From Myxococcales bacterium (lineage in GTDB: Bacteria; Myxococcota_A; Polyangia; Haliangiales; Haliangiaceae): DNA of 64,000 bases. The notes beneath the pieces were generated by a model. The model ran no database searches, was not told the origin of the DNA, and saw only the letters and a list, made by a program, of their open reading frames with translations. Positions 51,000-61,505 of the stretch are shown in pieces. The stretch's first letter is position 1; every line of letters starts with the position of its first letter. The position numbers and the translations under genes were made by a program. Location: contig JADJUW010000001.1 of the NCBI GenBank assembly GCA_016716835.1, positions 868,001 to 932,000 of the forward strand, written 5' to 3'.

Positions 51000-53900
51000 A
51001 TTCTGGTCGGTCCTTGCCCTCGCGATGGTCCTCGCCGCAGCCTGCAGCGACGACGACAACTCTGCGGCAACGATCTACAACTTAGATCGCCCAACGGATA
51101 TCGCGTTCGCCTGCCACGGTGGCCTCCGCCTCGTGGGCGACGATGGCGCGCAGGCTGACGATCCGATCACGACCTCCGCAATGCCGAACGAGGCCTGCGC
51201 GATTTATGCGCGCAAGGTGCCGGCCCTCGAGACCGATCCGCCCAACGTGCCCGACGGTCAAGAGCCGATCGACGGCGGCACCGCGCTGGGCACGGTCTCG
51301 TATCTCGCGCTTATTTTGCAATCCGGGCCTGGCACGGTCGCCTTAGCCAAGTTCCCAGCGCGACCCGCGACGGCTTTCATTCCTGGCGAGGCGACGGTTG
51401 TCGATACCGATGCCGCCGCGCCCGGCAAGAACTCGGCGACCGTCGGCAGCAACCCAGTTGCGGTTGCGACCGACGCGAGCGGTTGCTATGCGCTGACCGC
51501 CAATGCGGGCAGCTGTGACCTCTCGGAGCTCGAGATTAATACCTTGCTCGACGGCACGCCAGGTGCGCGCGTGATTCGCACGACCGTGCAAAATAGCAAC
51601 GGCGATCCGATCATGGCGCGGCCCGCGGCAATGGCCGCCTTGACCCCTTCATCAGAAATTGGGGTCTCATGCCCGGACGCGCCGCGTGGCATGTTTTATG
51701 TCGCGTATCCAAGCTGTCACGCGGTTGCCGTGTACGACGCCCAAACTCGGCAGGCCGTCGCCAGCATCCAATTTGCCCCCGACGGCACCGCCACGCTTGG
51801 CGACGGGGCGCTGATCTGTCCCTCGGACTGCGACGAGGCGCCCGTGCTTACGCCAGGTGCCGAGCCGTCGTCGCTGGCGTTACAAGTCGACGCCCGCGTT
51901 GGCACCACGCGCCTCGCGATAGGTCTTGGCAATCGCGCGCAACTTACGATCGTCGACCTCGACGTCGCGGGCTTACCGTCCGCGGTGGGCCAGATCGCCT
52001 TGGAGGGTGACATCGGCGTGCGCGATGTCGCGCTCACGCGCCAAATTGGCATGGGCGGTTCCTCCGGCTTTCTCAACGACGCCACTGCCGCAGGTGGCCA
52101 ATTTCAATTCATCTACGCCATCGCGACAGATGCCTCCATTCGCGTCGCCAGCGTGCTTGGCACGCCGCGCGAATGCGATACTCAGGTCGACCCGCGCGCC
52201 CTCACCGACACCCCCTCAATGGCGACGCTGGCATGCCTTTCGATTGGCAGCTATCCGCGGCGCCCTGGCGCGACGGGCCCCGGTCTGCGCAGCCCAGATG
52301 GTGGCGTCCCCGTCGGCGTTGATACCGTTGCCGTGGAGCAAGACGACAGCGACACGCGGTCCGATGGGCCGGATCGGCTGATTGGGCATTTCGCCTTCAT
52401 CTCGTCGAGCACCGGCCTTTCCTATCTCATCAACATCGACGATGACAACTACGCCGATGCCGTTGGCAAAAGCGAGCCTTTGGCCGCGACGTGGGCGCTG
52501 GCCTTGCCGCACCAATTTCGCGACCAAGTTAAATCGCGCGATCTGCGCGCCGTCGGCGAAGACGACAACGGCGACCTGCTGCCCATTTGTGAAACCTCTG
52601 GCCCTAATGCGGGCCTCATCCCGGCTGAATCGGCGGGTGGCGCGCGCTTGGCCGCTGAGCCGTCGCAGGTGCTCAACGGCACCGTTGACGCCAACAAGGC
52701 CTTTGCGCTGCCGCGGCTGCGCAATGTGCTTTGCGAGGGTCTCGACACGACGCGCCCGGTTTCCGAACTCTCATATGCTGCGCCCCTGGACGTGCGGCTT
52801 GCGGCCTATCCAGATCTCGCGGCGATTCCGTATGAGGAATCGTGGGACATCACCTTCGAGGGCGCCTTGTCGCAAGACTCGCCAAACGCGGTCGTCGACG
52901 GTCCGGCGATCCGCAATGGCCAAGTTTTCATCGACGGCACCGGCATACAATTGATCGAGCCCATGGCGCCTTACTGCGGGATTGGCGTCGAGCAGTTTGA
53001 TGATGTCGTGTTGCGCGGCTGCGACCTCAGCCTCGGCGATTTGCAGTGCGGCGTCGACGAAGTTTGTTACGTTCACCCCGATGCCGTGGTGTCGACCGGC
53101 GTGTGCGTGCGCGAGGAAGACATCGGAATCCTCGCGGGACCCTGCCGCGATTTTTTCATTTCGAAGCGGCACTACGCGGTGCAGACCGTCGCGCCCGATC
53201 GCTTGCGCCTGGTGCCTCGCCGTCACGTCTTGCGGACGACCCCGCTGGATGGCTGCGTTAGCGACGCGCAATGTGAGGATTTGGCGAGCTACGAACAAGG
53301 GCTGCGGCAGAGCGAACACCCCTCCGAGTTGGCAGACGACGCCGATGCCCGCACGTGGGCGTGTGAGCCCGATCCGACGCGCGCTGGCAGCGACCTCATC
53401 GATCGCTGCGTCATGACGTGTGAGACCACGGATGATTGCGATGCGGGGACGACCTGCGTCGCGGGGCGATGCGATGAAGGTGTCATTCCGCCCTTGCAGT
53501 GCGCGATTACCCTGCAGCGCTATCAAGTTCTCGCCAGCGATGCGTTCACCATTATGGGCGAGCGCACCGGGTATCTCCATCCATGGCGCTACGACGAGGG
53601 CTCTAACAGTTTCGTCCTGGACCCTGCCAAAGCCAACCTGGTAGGGCGCATTCCGCTCGTGGCACCGGCTTGCGGCGACGATCTGGCGCTGGCGCCAAAT
53701 CCATGCCTAACCACGGTTTCGCACACGCAATATGTGCCGACGTATGTCGGCGAGACCTGCGTGCTCGACACCCAGGACCTTGTCACGGCCGACGTGCCCG
53801 CGATCTGGGTGCGCACGCCGTTGTTTCAATTTCATCTGGTGGCGCCATTTTACGAGGGCGATGCCCAGTGCCGCGCCGATGGCGCCCTGGCACTAGGGCA

Positions 53901-54129
53901 GGTGCCCGCGGCGTATCAAGGGTATCGACTCGAGTTTCGTCAGATTGGCGGCTTTGCCCCCTATCAACTGCCAATCGACCCGGTCGTGCCAGCCGCCGTC
54001 AAAACCGGGCCCGAGCAAAGCATGTGGGTGCTCGACTTTGGCGACCTGGTCACCGCCCAGGCCAGCCTGCGAGGGCGCGTATTTCGCGTCGAATCGAGCA
54101 ATCCGCAGCAGGCGCTCTCACTTCAATAA
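50992..54129 (+). CDS. Large propeller-type lipoprotein (1045 aa)
   Basis: Lipoprotein signal MNKFWSVLALAMVLAAAC, then a long exported region with an initial RPTDIAFACHGGLRLV strand and scattered propeller-like units (SNPVAVATDASGCYALTANAG, HAVAVYDAQTRQAVASIQF). The C-terminal third is Cys-rich (CGVDEVCYVHPDA, CMTCETTDDCDAGTTC), resembling EGF-like or myxobacterial Cys-rich modules. It overlaps the preceding propeller gene by 8 bp, suggesting a co-translated pair acting at the cell surface. No enzymatic motif. Confidence 0.6.
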   Translation: MNKFWSVLALAMVLAAACSDDDNSAATIYNLDRPTDIAFACHGGLRLVGDDGAQADDPITTSAMPNEACAIYARKVPALETDPPNVPDGQEPIDGGTALGTVSYLALILQSGPGTVALAKFPARPATAFIPGEATVVDTDAAAPGKNSATVGSNPVAVATDASGCYALTANAGSCDLSELEINTLLDGTPGARVIRTTVQNSNGDPIMARPAAMAALTPSSEIGVSCPDAPRGMFYVAYPSCHAVAVYDAQTRQAVASIQFAPDGTATLGDGALICPSDCDEAPVLTPGAEPSSLALQVDARVGTTRLAIGLGNRAQLTIVDLDVAGLPSAVGQIALEGDIGVRDVALTRQIGMGGSSGFLNDATAAGGQFQFIYAIATDASIRVASVLGTPRECDTQVDPRALTDTPSMATLACLSIGSYPRRPGATGPGLRSPDGGVPVGVDTVAVEQDDSDTRSDGPDRLIGHFAFISSSTGLSYLINIDDDNYADAVGKSEPLAATWALALPHQFRDQVKSRDLRAVGEDDNGDLLPICETSGPNAGLIPAESAGGARLAAEPSQVLNGTVDANKAFALPRLRNVLCEGLDTTRPVSELSYAAPLDVRLAAYPDLAAIPYEESWDITFEGALSQDSPNAVVDGPAIRNGQVFIDGTGIQLIEPMAPYCGIGVEQFDDVVLRGCDLSLGDLQCGVDEVCYVHPDAVVSTGVCVREEDIGILAGPCRDFFISKRHYAVQTVAPDRLRLVPRRHVLRTTPLDGCVSDAQCEDLASYEQGLRQSEHPSELADDADARTWACEPDPTRAGSDLIDRCVMTCETTDDCDAGTTCVAGRCDEGVIPPLQCAITLQRYQVLASDAFTIMGERTGYLHPWRYDEGSNSFVLDPAKANLVGRIPLVAPACGDDLALAPNPCLTTVSHTQYVPTYVGETCVLDTQDLVTADVPAIWVRTPLFQFHLVAPFYEGDAQCRADGALALGQVPAAYQGYRLEFRQIGGFAPYQLPIDPVVPAAVKTGPEQSMWVLDFGDLVTAQASLRGRVFRVESSNPQQALSLQ

Positions 54130-54216
54130 CTTGTCTGCGCGCAGCTGGCGCGCCGCGGTGAATTACTTGCCGCAAGCTGCTTCCTATGGCACCACAGTAG
54201 GAGGGTGCCATAACTC

Positions 54217-54963
54217 GTGAGCACAGACCTATACAAAGAGCGCATCGAGGTCAGCCTCGACGGACGGCAGATTTTCTATATGTTTGTGGGCGGCGCGGTG
54301 CTGTCCTGTTTGGTGTTCGTGCTCGGCGTCATGGTTGGCAAGCGCGTCGAGTCGCGTTCACATCTGGTGGCGCAGCAAGCCGACGCTCGCCGTGACCCCT
54401 TGGCGGCGCTTGATCGCGTGAGCGAGGCGAGTGAGTCACTTTCGTTTCGTCAGGCCCTGCGCGATCAGCAGCGCGTCGCGCCCGCGGTCGACGCCGAGGT
54501 GGCGCGCGCGGCGTCTGCGGCAACAACGGCTGCGACGACCGCCGCCAAGCCCGTTTCCACAACCGCCCTTCCAGCCGCGACGCTGCCGCCGGTCGCTCAG
54601 GCGCCCACGGCTGTCGCCGCCGCGGCGATCGCAGCCTCCCCAGCGCAAACCGCTCCGGCAAAACCGACTATCGCCGCTGCCAAGCCGCAGACCACGGCGG
54701 CAACCCCGGAGGCGTCGACGGGCAAACGCTTCCACACCCTGCGCGTCTCGTCATTTAAAGACGCCGCCGAGGCGGATGCGCTGATCAAGCAGCTAAAAGG
54801 CCGAGGCTATCAGCCGTTTTCGATGCCGGCCACGGTCGATGGCGAGGCGTGGATCAGGGTCTGCATCGGCCGCCACCCTACCTACGAGGCGGCGGTGGCC
54901 GCCAAGCTGAAGTACGAGGCCAATATGCGCAAGATTGCCTACGTGCTTACGGTTGAGCCGTAG
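54217..54963 (+). CDS. SPOR-domain membrane protein
   Basis: 248 residues from a GTG start preceded by AGGAGG (12 nt). A short cytoplasmic start is followed by one transmembrane helix (FVGGAVLSCLVFVLGVMVG), a long Ala/Pro/Thr-rich periplasmic linker, and a C-terminal SPOR domain (about 170-248: HTLRVSSFKDAAEADALIKQ, then GRGYQPFSMP and EAAVAAKLKYEANMRK). SPOR domains bind denuded peptidoglycan at division sites, so a FtsN/DedD-like division role is likely. Confidence 0.8.
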   Translation: MSTDLYKERIEVSLDGRQIFYMFVGGAVLSCLVFVLGVMVGKRVESRSHLVAQQADARRDPLAALDRVSEASESLSFRQALRDQQRVAPAVDAEVARAASAATTAATTAAKPVSTTALPAATLPPVAQAPTAVAAAAIAASPAQTAPAKPTIAAAKPQTTAATPEASTGKRFHTLRVSSFKDAAEADALIKQLKGRGYQPFSMPATVDGEAWIRVCIGRHPTYEAAVAAKLKYEANMRKIAYVLTVEP

Positions 54964-55005
54964 CGTCCAAATTGGCCCCGAGACACGCGGAGGCCCCGGC
55001 CGCCC

Positions 55006-57753
55006 TTGTCAGAGCTGGGGGGTAACCTCCTAGGCGTGGGCCGCCGAGATCCTTCTCAAACCCCGCTGATGCAGCAGTTTCGCGAGATCAAATCGCGGTA
55101 CCCGCAGGCCATCGTATTTTTTCGGCTCGGCGATTTTTACGAAATGTTTTACGACGATGCCGTCGAGGCGTCGCGCCTGCTCGACCTAACGCTCACCACA
55201 CGCGACAAGGGCCGCGACGACGCCGTGCCGATGTGCGGTGTGCCGCATCACGCGGCCAGCGGCTACATTGCCAAACTTACCGCCCAGGGTCGAAGCGTTG
55301 TGGTCTGCGAGCAAGTCGAAGACCCGGCGCAGGCCAAGGGACTAGTGCGCCGCGATGCCGTGCGGATCGTAACCCCCGGCATCACGACCGACGACGCGGT
55401 GCTGGATCCCGCCGTGGCTTGTTACGTTGCGGCGGTGGCGCCGGTCGGGGACGGCTTTGGCTTTGCTTATCTAGACGTTAGCACGGGCGCATTTTTTGCG
55501 ACGCAGGTCAGCTCAGAGGCCGAGCTGATAAGCGAATTGGTCCGCATCGCCCCGCGCGAGGTGGTTGGGCCCCTTGAAAGCAAGGCGCACGGGCGCGCCG
55601 CGCTCTGGCAACGCCTGCGGACGCGGTGGTCGGTGGCGTGGACGTCCGTGCCGACGCATCAGAGCCCGGACCAGGAGCTGGGCGCGTTGGCGACGCTCAC
55701 GTCGCCGCTTTCGCCGGGTATCGCGCAAGCCGCGGCCATGGTGCTGGCGTATGCGCGCTCGACCCAACTTTGCGGCGACTTGCCGGTGACGCAATTGCAA
55801 CTGGTCGATCGCAAGACTGATGTGGGGCTCGATGAAACCGCGGTGCGCACGCTCGAGCTGTTTGAAACCATGCTCGCCAGGCGCAAAGAAGGGTCGCTGC
55901 TCGCGGTTATTGATCGTACCGTCACCGCGGGCGGTGGCCGCGTGTTGCGGCATTGGCTGGCACGACCAACCGCCGACCTCGGCGAACTCGCGCAGCGCCA
56001 TGACGCCGTCGCCTGGCTCGTCACGCATCAGGCGACGACGGCGTCGGCCCGTGAGGCGCTCGCGGAGGTTTATGACATCGAGCGCATCGTCACGAGGGTC
56101 TGCCTGCAGCAAGGTTCGGCGCCCGAACTCGTGCGCCTGCGGCGGACCTTGCATGCGGCCGCGGCGTTGACCGATTTGTTGACCGCGCACGCGGAGTCGC
56201 CACCGGCGTTGCTGTCGCCCGGCGGCGCTGCCGCGTCCGCGCTGATGCCGCCAGCCCTTGCGGCACTAGGCGACACGCTGGCGCGCGCGCTGCAGGAGCA
56301 GGCGCCGCGGCAGCTCCGCGACGGCGGCACGATCGCCGCGGGCTACGACGCCGAAGTCGACGAATTGCGCGCGCTTTGCACCGGCGGGTCGACGCGCCTA
56401 GACGCGCTAGAAGCCAGCGAGCGCGCGCGGACGGGCATTGGCAATTTAAAAATTGGCCGCAGTCGCGTGTTTGGATTTTTTATAGAGGTCAGCAAGAGCC
56501 AGTTAGGCAAAGTGCCCAGCGACTTTGTTCGTCGCCAAACCGTGGCCGGCGGCGAGCGCTACGTTACGCCGGCGCTGGCCGAGCTTGAAGACAAGCTGCA
56601 GCGCGCTGAGGGCAAATTGCTGGCGCGTGAACAGGCGCTCTTCGCAGAGCTCACCACGGCCGTCGTCGCGGTCCAGCAGCCGCTCATGATGCTGGCGCGC
56701 TGGCTGGCCTCCGTCGACGTGCTTGCCGGCTTTGCGGAATTGGCGCGGCGAGGGCGCTACGTTCGGCCTCAGCTCGCCGACGACGCCAGGCTCGAGATTC
56801 GCGATGGCCGACATCCGGTGGTCGAGGTTAGCCCTGCTGCGACCGCAGGCCAGTTCGTCGCCAATGACTGCGTGCTCGGCTTGGCCTCATCGAGCGATGA
56901 CGAGGCAGCGAGGTTTCTGCTCATCACCGGCCCCAACATGGCAGGCAAATCGACCTACATGCGGCAGGTCGCGTTGATCGTGCTGCTCGCGCAGATCGGC
57001 TCGTTTGTGCCAGCGTCGTCGGCTCACATCGGCGTGGTCGATCGCATCTTTACGCGCATTGGCGCCGCCGACGATTTATCCCGCGGCGAGTCGACGTTTA
57101 TGGTCGAGATGCGCGAGACCGCGGCGATCTTGCATGGCGTCACGGAACGCTCGTTGGTGCTCTTAGACGAAATTGGGCGCGGCACGAGCACCTATGATGG
57201 GCTGGCGATCGCCTGGGCCGTCGCCGAGCGCTTGGCGCATCGCGCGCGGGCGCGGACGTTATTTGCCACCCACTACCACGAACTCGGTCAGCTCGCCGCG
57301 CAAGGCGCGGGCGTGCGCAACGTGTCGATGGCGGTGGGCGAGCAGCGAGGTGAGTTGGTGTTCTTGCGCAAGGTGGTGTCAGGCGAGGCTGCCCGCAGCT
57401 ATGGCATCGACGTCGCGGGGCGTGCCGGGGTGCCGGCCGACGTCTTGAAGCGAGCCAAGGCCGTGCTCGCCAGACTCGAAGCGACCGTGGCAGGGTCGGC
57501 AGGGCGCGGGTCACACGCGCAACTCGGCCTGGAGCTCGGGCCAGCCACCGCGTCGTCGCCAGCCGACCGCCGCGACGTTGACCATGGCGCGCCGACGACG
57601 TCGGCCGTCCTGGTCGAATTAGCTGGCATTCTTACCGACGAGATGACCCCGGTGCAGTCGATAGCCAAATTGCACGAGCTCGCCGGACGTTCCAGGGCCG
57701 AAGTCGCCCCCCGTAACGAACGGCGAGGCTCGTCGATTCTCCCTTTTAGTTGA
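55006..57753 (+). CDS. mutS: DNA mismatch repair protein MutS
   Basis: 915 residues. Mismatch-binding N-terminus with TPLMQQFREIKSRYP and the FFRLGDFYEMFYDDA segment, connector and lever domains, and the C-terminal ATPase with Walker A GPNMAGKSTYMRQVALIV (around residue 645), Walker B SLVLLDEIGRGTSTYDG, and ATHYHEL. The C-terminal tail ends in VQSIAKLHEL. The start may be TTG 55006 or ATG 55069; the second lies directly before the conserved region, and the extra 21 residues are not diagnostic. Confidence 0.97.
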   Translation: MSELGGNLLGVGRRDPSQTPLMQQFREIKSRYPQAIVFFRLGDFYEMFYDDAVEASRLLDLTLTTRDKGRDDAVPMCGVPHHAASGYIAKLTAQGRSVVVCEQVEDPAQAKGLVRRDAVRIVTPGITTDDAVLDPAVACYVAAVAPVGDGFGFAYLDVSTGAFFATQVSSEAELISELVRIAPREVVGPLESKAHGRAALWQRLRTRWSVAWTSVPTHQSPDQELGALATLTSPLSPGIAQAAAMVLAYARSTQLCGDLPVTQLQLVDRKTDVGLDETAVRTLELFETMLARRKEGSLLAVIDRTVTAGGGRVLRHWLARPTADLGELAQRHDAVAWLVTHQATTASAREALAEVYDIERIVTRVCLQQGSAPELVRLRRTLHAAAALTDLLTAHAESPPALLSPGGAAASALMPPALAALGDTLARALQEQAPRQLRDGGTIAAGYDAEVDELRALCTGGSTRLDALEASERARTGIGNLKIGRSRVFGFFIEVSKSQLGKVPSDFVRRQTVAGGERYVTPALAELEDKLQRAEGKLLAREQALFAELTTAVVAVQQPLMMLARWLASVDVLAGFAELARRGRYVRPQLADDARLEIRDGRHPVVEVSPAATAGQFVANDCVLGLASSSDDEAARFLLITGPNMAGKSTYMRQVALIVLLAQIGSFVPASSAHIGVVDRIFTRIGAADDLSRGESTFMVEMRETAAILHGVTERSLVLLDEIGRGTSTYDGLAIAWAVAERLAHRARARTLFATHYHELGQLAAQGAGVRNVSMAVGEQRGELVFLRKVVSGEAARSYGIDVAGRAGVPADVLKRAKAVLARLEATVAGSAGRGSHAQLGLELGPATASSPADRRDVDHGAPTTSAVLVELAGILTDEMTPVQSIAKLHELAGRSRAEVAPRNERRGSSILPFS

Positions 57754-57819
57754 ATAAAGCCTGGGCCAAGACGTCCCACTTGGCACCGGCTATCAAGCTC
57801 CGGTACAGTGTGGGTAATT

Positions 57820-58683
57820 ATGCGCCAGTCTCGACCAAACCGTTTTAACCCTGTTTTTGCGCGCTTAGCAGCTGCGGGCACCATGGCCTTGGCAGTGCTG
57901 GTCGCAGGTGGCGTGCCCATGGCCGTCGCTAAGCCAAAGCCCAAAGCCGCGGTCAAGCTAGGTCCTTCGGCCGAGGCGCAAGAAAAAGCCCTGAGCGACT
58001 TTTTGGGCCCCTACAAGTTTGGCATGACCAAGGACGAAGTCCTCGCCGTGTTGCGTGCCCAGCTCGATGCGCGCTACAAGGCCGAGTCTGAGGCGACGCA
58101 AGACGTCTATCGGCAAGACCAGATCCAGGCGCGCAAGAAGCTCGAGCTCGACCGCCTGGGCAAAAGCTATACCGAGTTTACCGGGACGAAGACCGGGTGG
58201 GACGTCTCGCTGATTGACGAGGAGTTTGTCCACAACAATAACGAGGCGCTGCTGGAGAATTGGGAAAATGCCGGCGGCAAAAACCAACGTCGGTTTTTCT
58301 TCTTCCATAACGGCAAGCTCTACAAGATGGTGTTGCAGATCGACGCGCGGCAGTTAGAAGAGGCGCAGCGGTCGTTCGAGTTTTTCGTGGGCCTCATCGA
58401 GGCGCGACTCGGCGCTGCAACCAAAAGCAGCGGCGCCGCCGCGTGGAAGCTGCGCGCCGCCACCGTCGCGGCCGCCGATGAGCTCGAATTTTACAACGCC
58501 TTTCGCCTCGCGTTTGCCGATGCGGCGCGGCAAGCCGACGTCGTCGCGGCGCGGGTTGCCATGGGCGTGAAACCCAAAGAAGAGAACCGCCTCATCAAGT
58601 CGATCACGGCCGCCGACGATGACGACGGCCCAAGCCTCGACGCCGGCAAGGACGCCGTCGACAAATTACTCAAAGGCAATTAG
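57820..58683 (+). CDS. Exported protein of unknown function
   Basis: About 287 residues from ATG 57820 (an in-frame GTG lies at 57808). Signal peptide (cleavage near AVAK), then a charged, mostly alpha-helical region with the segment LGPYKFGMTKDEVLAVLRAQ, similar in style to calcineurin-adjacent 'GMT..EV' lipoprotein domains but not assignable. The middle has FFFFHNGKLYKMVLQID. The C-terminus is acidic and Lys-rich. It follows mutS on the same strand. Confidence 0.55.
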   Translation: MRQSRPNRFNPVFARLAAAGTMALAVLVAGGVPMAVAKPKPKAAVKLGPSAEAQEKALSDFLGPYKFGMTKDEVLAVLRAQLDARYKAESEATQDVYRQDQIQARKKLELDRLGKSYTEFTGTKTGWDVSLIDEEFVHNNNEALLENWENAGGKNQRRFFFFHNGKLYKMVLQIDARQLEEAQRSFEFFVGLIEARLGAATKSSGAAAWKLRAATVAAADELEFYNAFRLAFADAARQADVVAARVAMGVKPKEENRLIKSITAADDDDGPSLDAGKDAVDKLLKGN

Positions 58684-58796
58684 TCGGCAATTGGTCGACT
58701 CGCCAAGGGCCTCAGCACGCGTCGCCGGCTCGCGGAAGCCAATTAAATGAGTCCCTGCTAGATTTCGGGGGTATTGAATCCGTGTAAAATAACTGC

Positions 58797-60134
58797 ATGG
58801 CGTTTTCCGGGTTCGCAAATCTCGAGCGCGTCAAGACCTCGCGGGGGTTGGGGGCGCTGAGCCAAGCAATCATAGGCCAGGATTTCGATCGTGCCGCCAC
58901 AGATGCATTGCTGCGACGTTTTATTGAGCAATACCCGGAGGCTCGAGATTGGTTTAATCTGAGCGCGATCACGCAGGGCGGACCGCTCGCAACTGAATCG
59001 CTAGTTTTTCTCGAGGGACGAGGGGAGGTCGGTTTTCGCTTGGTAATTACAAGCCCTGGAGGGCGGAAGGCGGTTTTTGAATCCACCGACCTGCGCGCTC
59101 AGGCCGATCTTTTGCGCGCGGTGTTTTCGAGCGAGAGCTGTGGCGAGCTGATGGAGTTGATCGATGACGCGCCCGAATCGATGAAGTATTTCTTTGACGT
59201 CTTGAAAGACTGCTATGGCGAATCCGATGGCGGGGGGCAGTGGCCCGCGATGCCAGAATTTTCCATTCAACGTCGAGAGCATGCGAGCATCGTGATTAAT
59301 CACGGCCCGACGCGGATTGTCACGGATCCGGTTCAGCTCGAAGATGGATGGATGTCTGACGTTGGTGCGGCGCCACGGTCGTGCAGCGAGCTCGCTTCTA
59401 CAATCTTGTTGTCGCATACGCACGATGACCACTACTCGTTGAGTTCCATGATCGGCTGGGAAACCGACGCGTCCGTCGTGGTCGCGCCACGCGTGCCTCG
59501 CTCCAGCCTTTTGGCGAGCGATGTTGCGGCCGAAATTTCTGCGGCGGGGCTAACCTGCAAGAACCCCGCTTGGGGCGGCCAAATCGTAGATAACGACGTA
59601 ACGATTGACGTGCTGCCTTTCTACGGCGAGCAGCCCACGCGAAACGTGGTGCGGCCATTTCCTGAGGCTCGAAACTGGGGGAACTGCTATCGCATTAACA
59701 CGCCAACCTATTCACTGTTGCTGCTGTTTGATAGCGGCGTTGACCCGGAAGGTAACATGGTCGATGTCGTGGCAAAATCGGTCGCCGCTAAGGGCCCCAT
59801 CGATATTGTCATGAGCTGCTGTCTGAGGTTCCGCGAGGCCGCCAACCCCGGCTTGCCCGACTACTTGTTCATGGTGCCATTTGAGCAATTGCCGACGCTG
59901 GCGCGCGAAAAAAAAAGCATGACGCTCGGCCCGGAAGGGATCGCGGAGGTATGCCTCGCCGCTAAGGCGCGATACTTCATGCCGTATGCCCAAGGCTATG
60001 TCCGGCCGGGGCAGGTTCACCACGCGGAGATCAAACACTGTGCGGAGATCGCCGAGCTGCTGCAGGCTGCGGGCGCCGCAACCAAGGTCAAGCTTTGGAA
60101 TTTCGGCGACAACCTTACCGTCGCAGACTTGTAA
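58797..60134 (+). CDS. Metallo-beta-lactamase-fold hydrolase with extra N-terminal domain
   Basis: 445 residues. The last ~290 form an MBL fold with the metal motif LLSHTHDDHYS (HxHxDH), a later Asp in LLLFDSGVDPEG, and strands resembling UlaG/Lact_B-type enzymes. The first ~155 residues are a separate helical/beta domain that I do not recognise (GPLATESLVFLEGRGEVGF, then FSSESCGELMELIDD). The catalysed reaction is unknown. It stands alone between short intergenic regions. Confidence 0.7.
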   Translation: MAFSGFANLERVKTSRGLGALSQAIIGQDFDRAATDALLRRFIEQYPEARDWFNLSAITQGGPLATESLVFLEGRGEVGFRLVITSPGGRKAVFESTDLRAQADLLRAVFSSESCGELMELIDDAPESMKYFFDVLKDCYGESDGGGQWPAMPEFSIQRREHASIVINHGPTRIVTDPVQLEDGWMSDVGAAPRSCSELASTILLSHTHDDHYSLSSMIGWETDASVVVAPRVPRSSLLASDVAAEISAAGLTCKNPAWGGQIVDNDVTIDVLPFYGEQPTRNVVRPFPEARNWGNCYRINTPTYSLLLLFDSGVDPEGNMVDVVAKSVAAKGPIDIVMSCCLRFREAANPGLPDYLFMVPFEQLPTLAREKKSMTLGPEGIAEVCLAAKARYFMPYAQGYVRPGQVHHAEIKHCAEIAELLQAAGAATKVKLWNFGDNLTVADL

Positions 60135-60184
60135 CGCTTAGCTGGGGCCAGAACGAGTCGCCGCCGCGCACATTAAACGGTGCG

Positions 60185-61240
60185 TTACATAAAGAACGTA
60201 AAGCGCGAGCGGGTATTAGACACTTGCTTGAGCTTTTGCTCAAGCGCACTGCCGGCTTGGAGGAGTTCCTTTAGCTTGTCCGCGATCAACGCCACGCGTC
60301 GGCGATAGTGAAATTCCGCGGCCGAGGCCTCTGAGCCTTGCACCAGCCCGTTCATAGCATTCGTCGCGAGCAGAGGAATGACCTGGTTCGGCTCGATGGC
60401 GCCGGGCGACGCGAGCGAGCCTTTAATTCTAGTGCCACCGGAAGTTAAGAAGTATTCAAATCCAGTGACCTGATTGCAATCGGCATCAGTGCAGGTTGGC
60501 GCACCTAGCTCAACGAGCTGCGCGCCGAATTTTCCTTGCTGACCATCGGGCGGCGCCGTGACCACGACTGCATATCGGTAGGGCATCTCGCCATAGCGTG
60601 CGGCCGCGGCTTTTCGGGCGGCCTCGGTCAGCTTGGCGTCGTCTTGGGTGGCGAGCACCACGTGCGATTTGATGAGGGCGCGCAGTTCAGTGACGCCGGC
60701 ATAGAAAGTATTTACCTGCGCCGATGTGTTGGCGCCCATAGCGATGGGCTGCGCTTGAAACACGACTTCGGGCTGAAACTTCGTTTCGAGAAACTTGTTC
60801 ATCTGTTCGGTTAGCTTCTTATCCATCGCCCCCTTGGCGTCGACCATCGCGCTTTCAATGGCGACGAGGTCTCGCCGAATGGCGCTGACATCAGTAAGCA
60901 CGACGGCCGCATCGGAGACGCCTCGATTATGGATCGCGTTTTGTTTGCCGGCCCCGCCCACCAACACGCCAACCACGAGCGGCGCCACCACCATCGCGGC
61001 AATTTTGCCGATGCGCGCGGCCTTGCCGGATTGCGCAACTTGCTCAACGGGTCGACCATCGTTGACGACAACAAATTCTTGCGCGCGCGGCGCGGCATAC
61101 GCCTGAGCCTGCGCCTGTTGCGCCATCGCTCCCATTGCGCCAAATGGATCTTCCGACGCGCGCGGTACCTGAATGGTCGACGTAGCCGTCGGGCCTTCCA
61201 TGCCAGGTGGTGGCGCGACGCTAGGCCGCGCGGCCGTCAT
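60185..61240 (-). CDS. Membrane-anchored coiled-coil protein of unknown function
   Basis: About 351 residues from ATG 61240 (a TTG start 7 codons upstream is possible). A Pro/Ala-rich cytoplasmic start is followed by one hydrophobic helix (IGKIAAMVVAPLVVGVLVG, around 80-98) and a region with coiled-coil character (SAIRRDLVAIESAMVDAKGA, MDKKLTEQMNKF). A C-terminal helical part (ALIADKLKELLQAGSALEQKLKQ) ends in FTFFM. A CTDADC pair could bind metal or form a disulfide. No known family. Confidence 0.55.
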   Translation of the reverse strand: MTAARPSVAPPPGMEGPTATSTIQVPRASEDPFGAMGAMAQQAQAQAYAAPRAQEFVVVNDGRPVEQVAQSGKAARIGKIAAMVVAPLVVGVLVGGAGKQNAIHNRGVSDAAVVLTDVSAIRRDLVAIESAMVDAKGAMDKKLTEQMNKFLETKFQPEVVFQAQPIAMGANTSAQVNTFYAGVTELRALIKSHVVLATQDDAKLTEAARKAAAARYGEMPYRYAVVVTAPPDGQQGKFGAQLVELGAPTCTDADCNQVTGFEYFLTSGGTRIKGSLASPGAIEPNQVIPLLATNAMNGLVQGSEASAAEFHYRRRVALIADKLKELLQAGSALEQKLKQVSNTRSRFTFFM

Positions 61241-61505
61241 CGAGCCCGTTTTTAAGCCCAAGTCGTGCCTTAAGCTCGGTTATGTCGCGGCTTGGAGTGG
61301 TGCGCTTATTGGACTCGGTCACGGTGGGCGGAGTGTATGTGTGATGCCGCGCTACTGTCAAGATGCGCAGGATTGCGTTGTCGTGTTGCGTTGCTGCCTC
61401 GTACAACTGTGAATCTGAGGATACGGCGTGCCGGGTGCCCGCCTGAATCGGCGGGCCGCGGGTTGTGCTTGGGGCTGGCACGAAAGCTGCTATCGTGGAC
61501 TGGGT

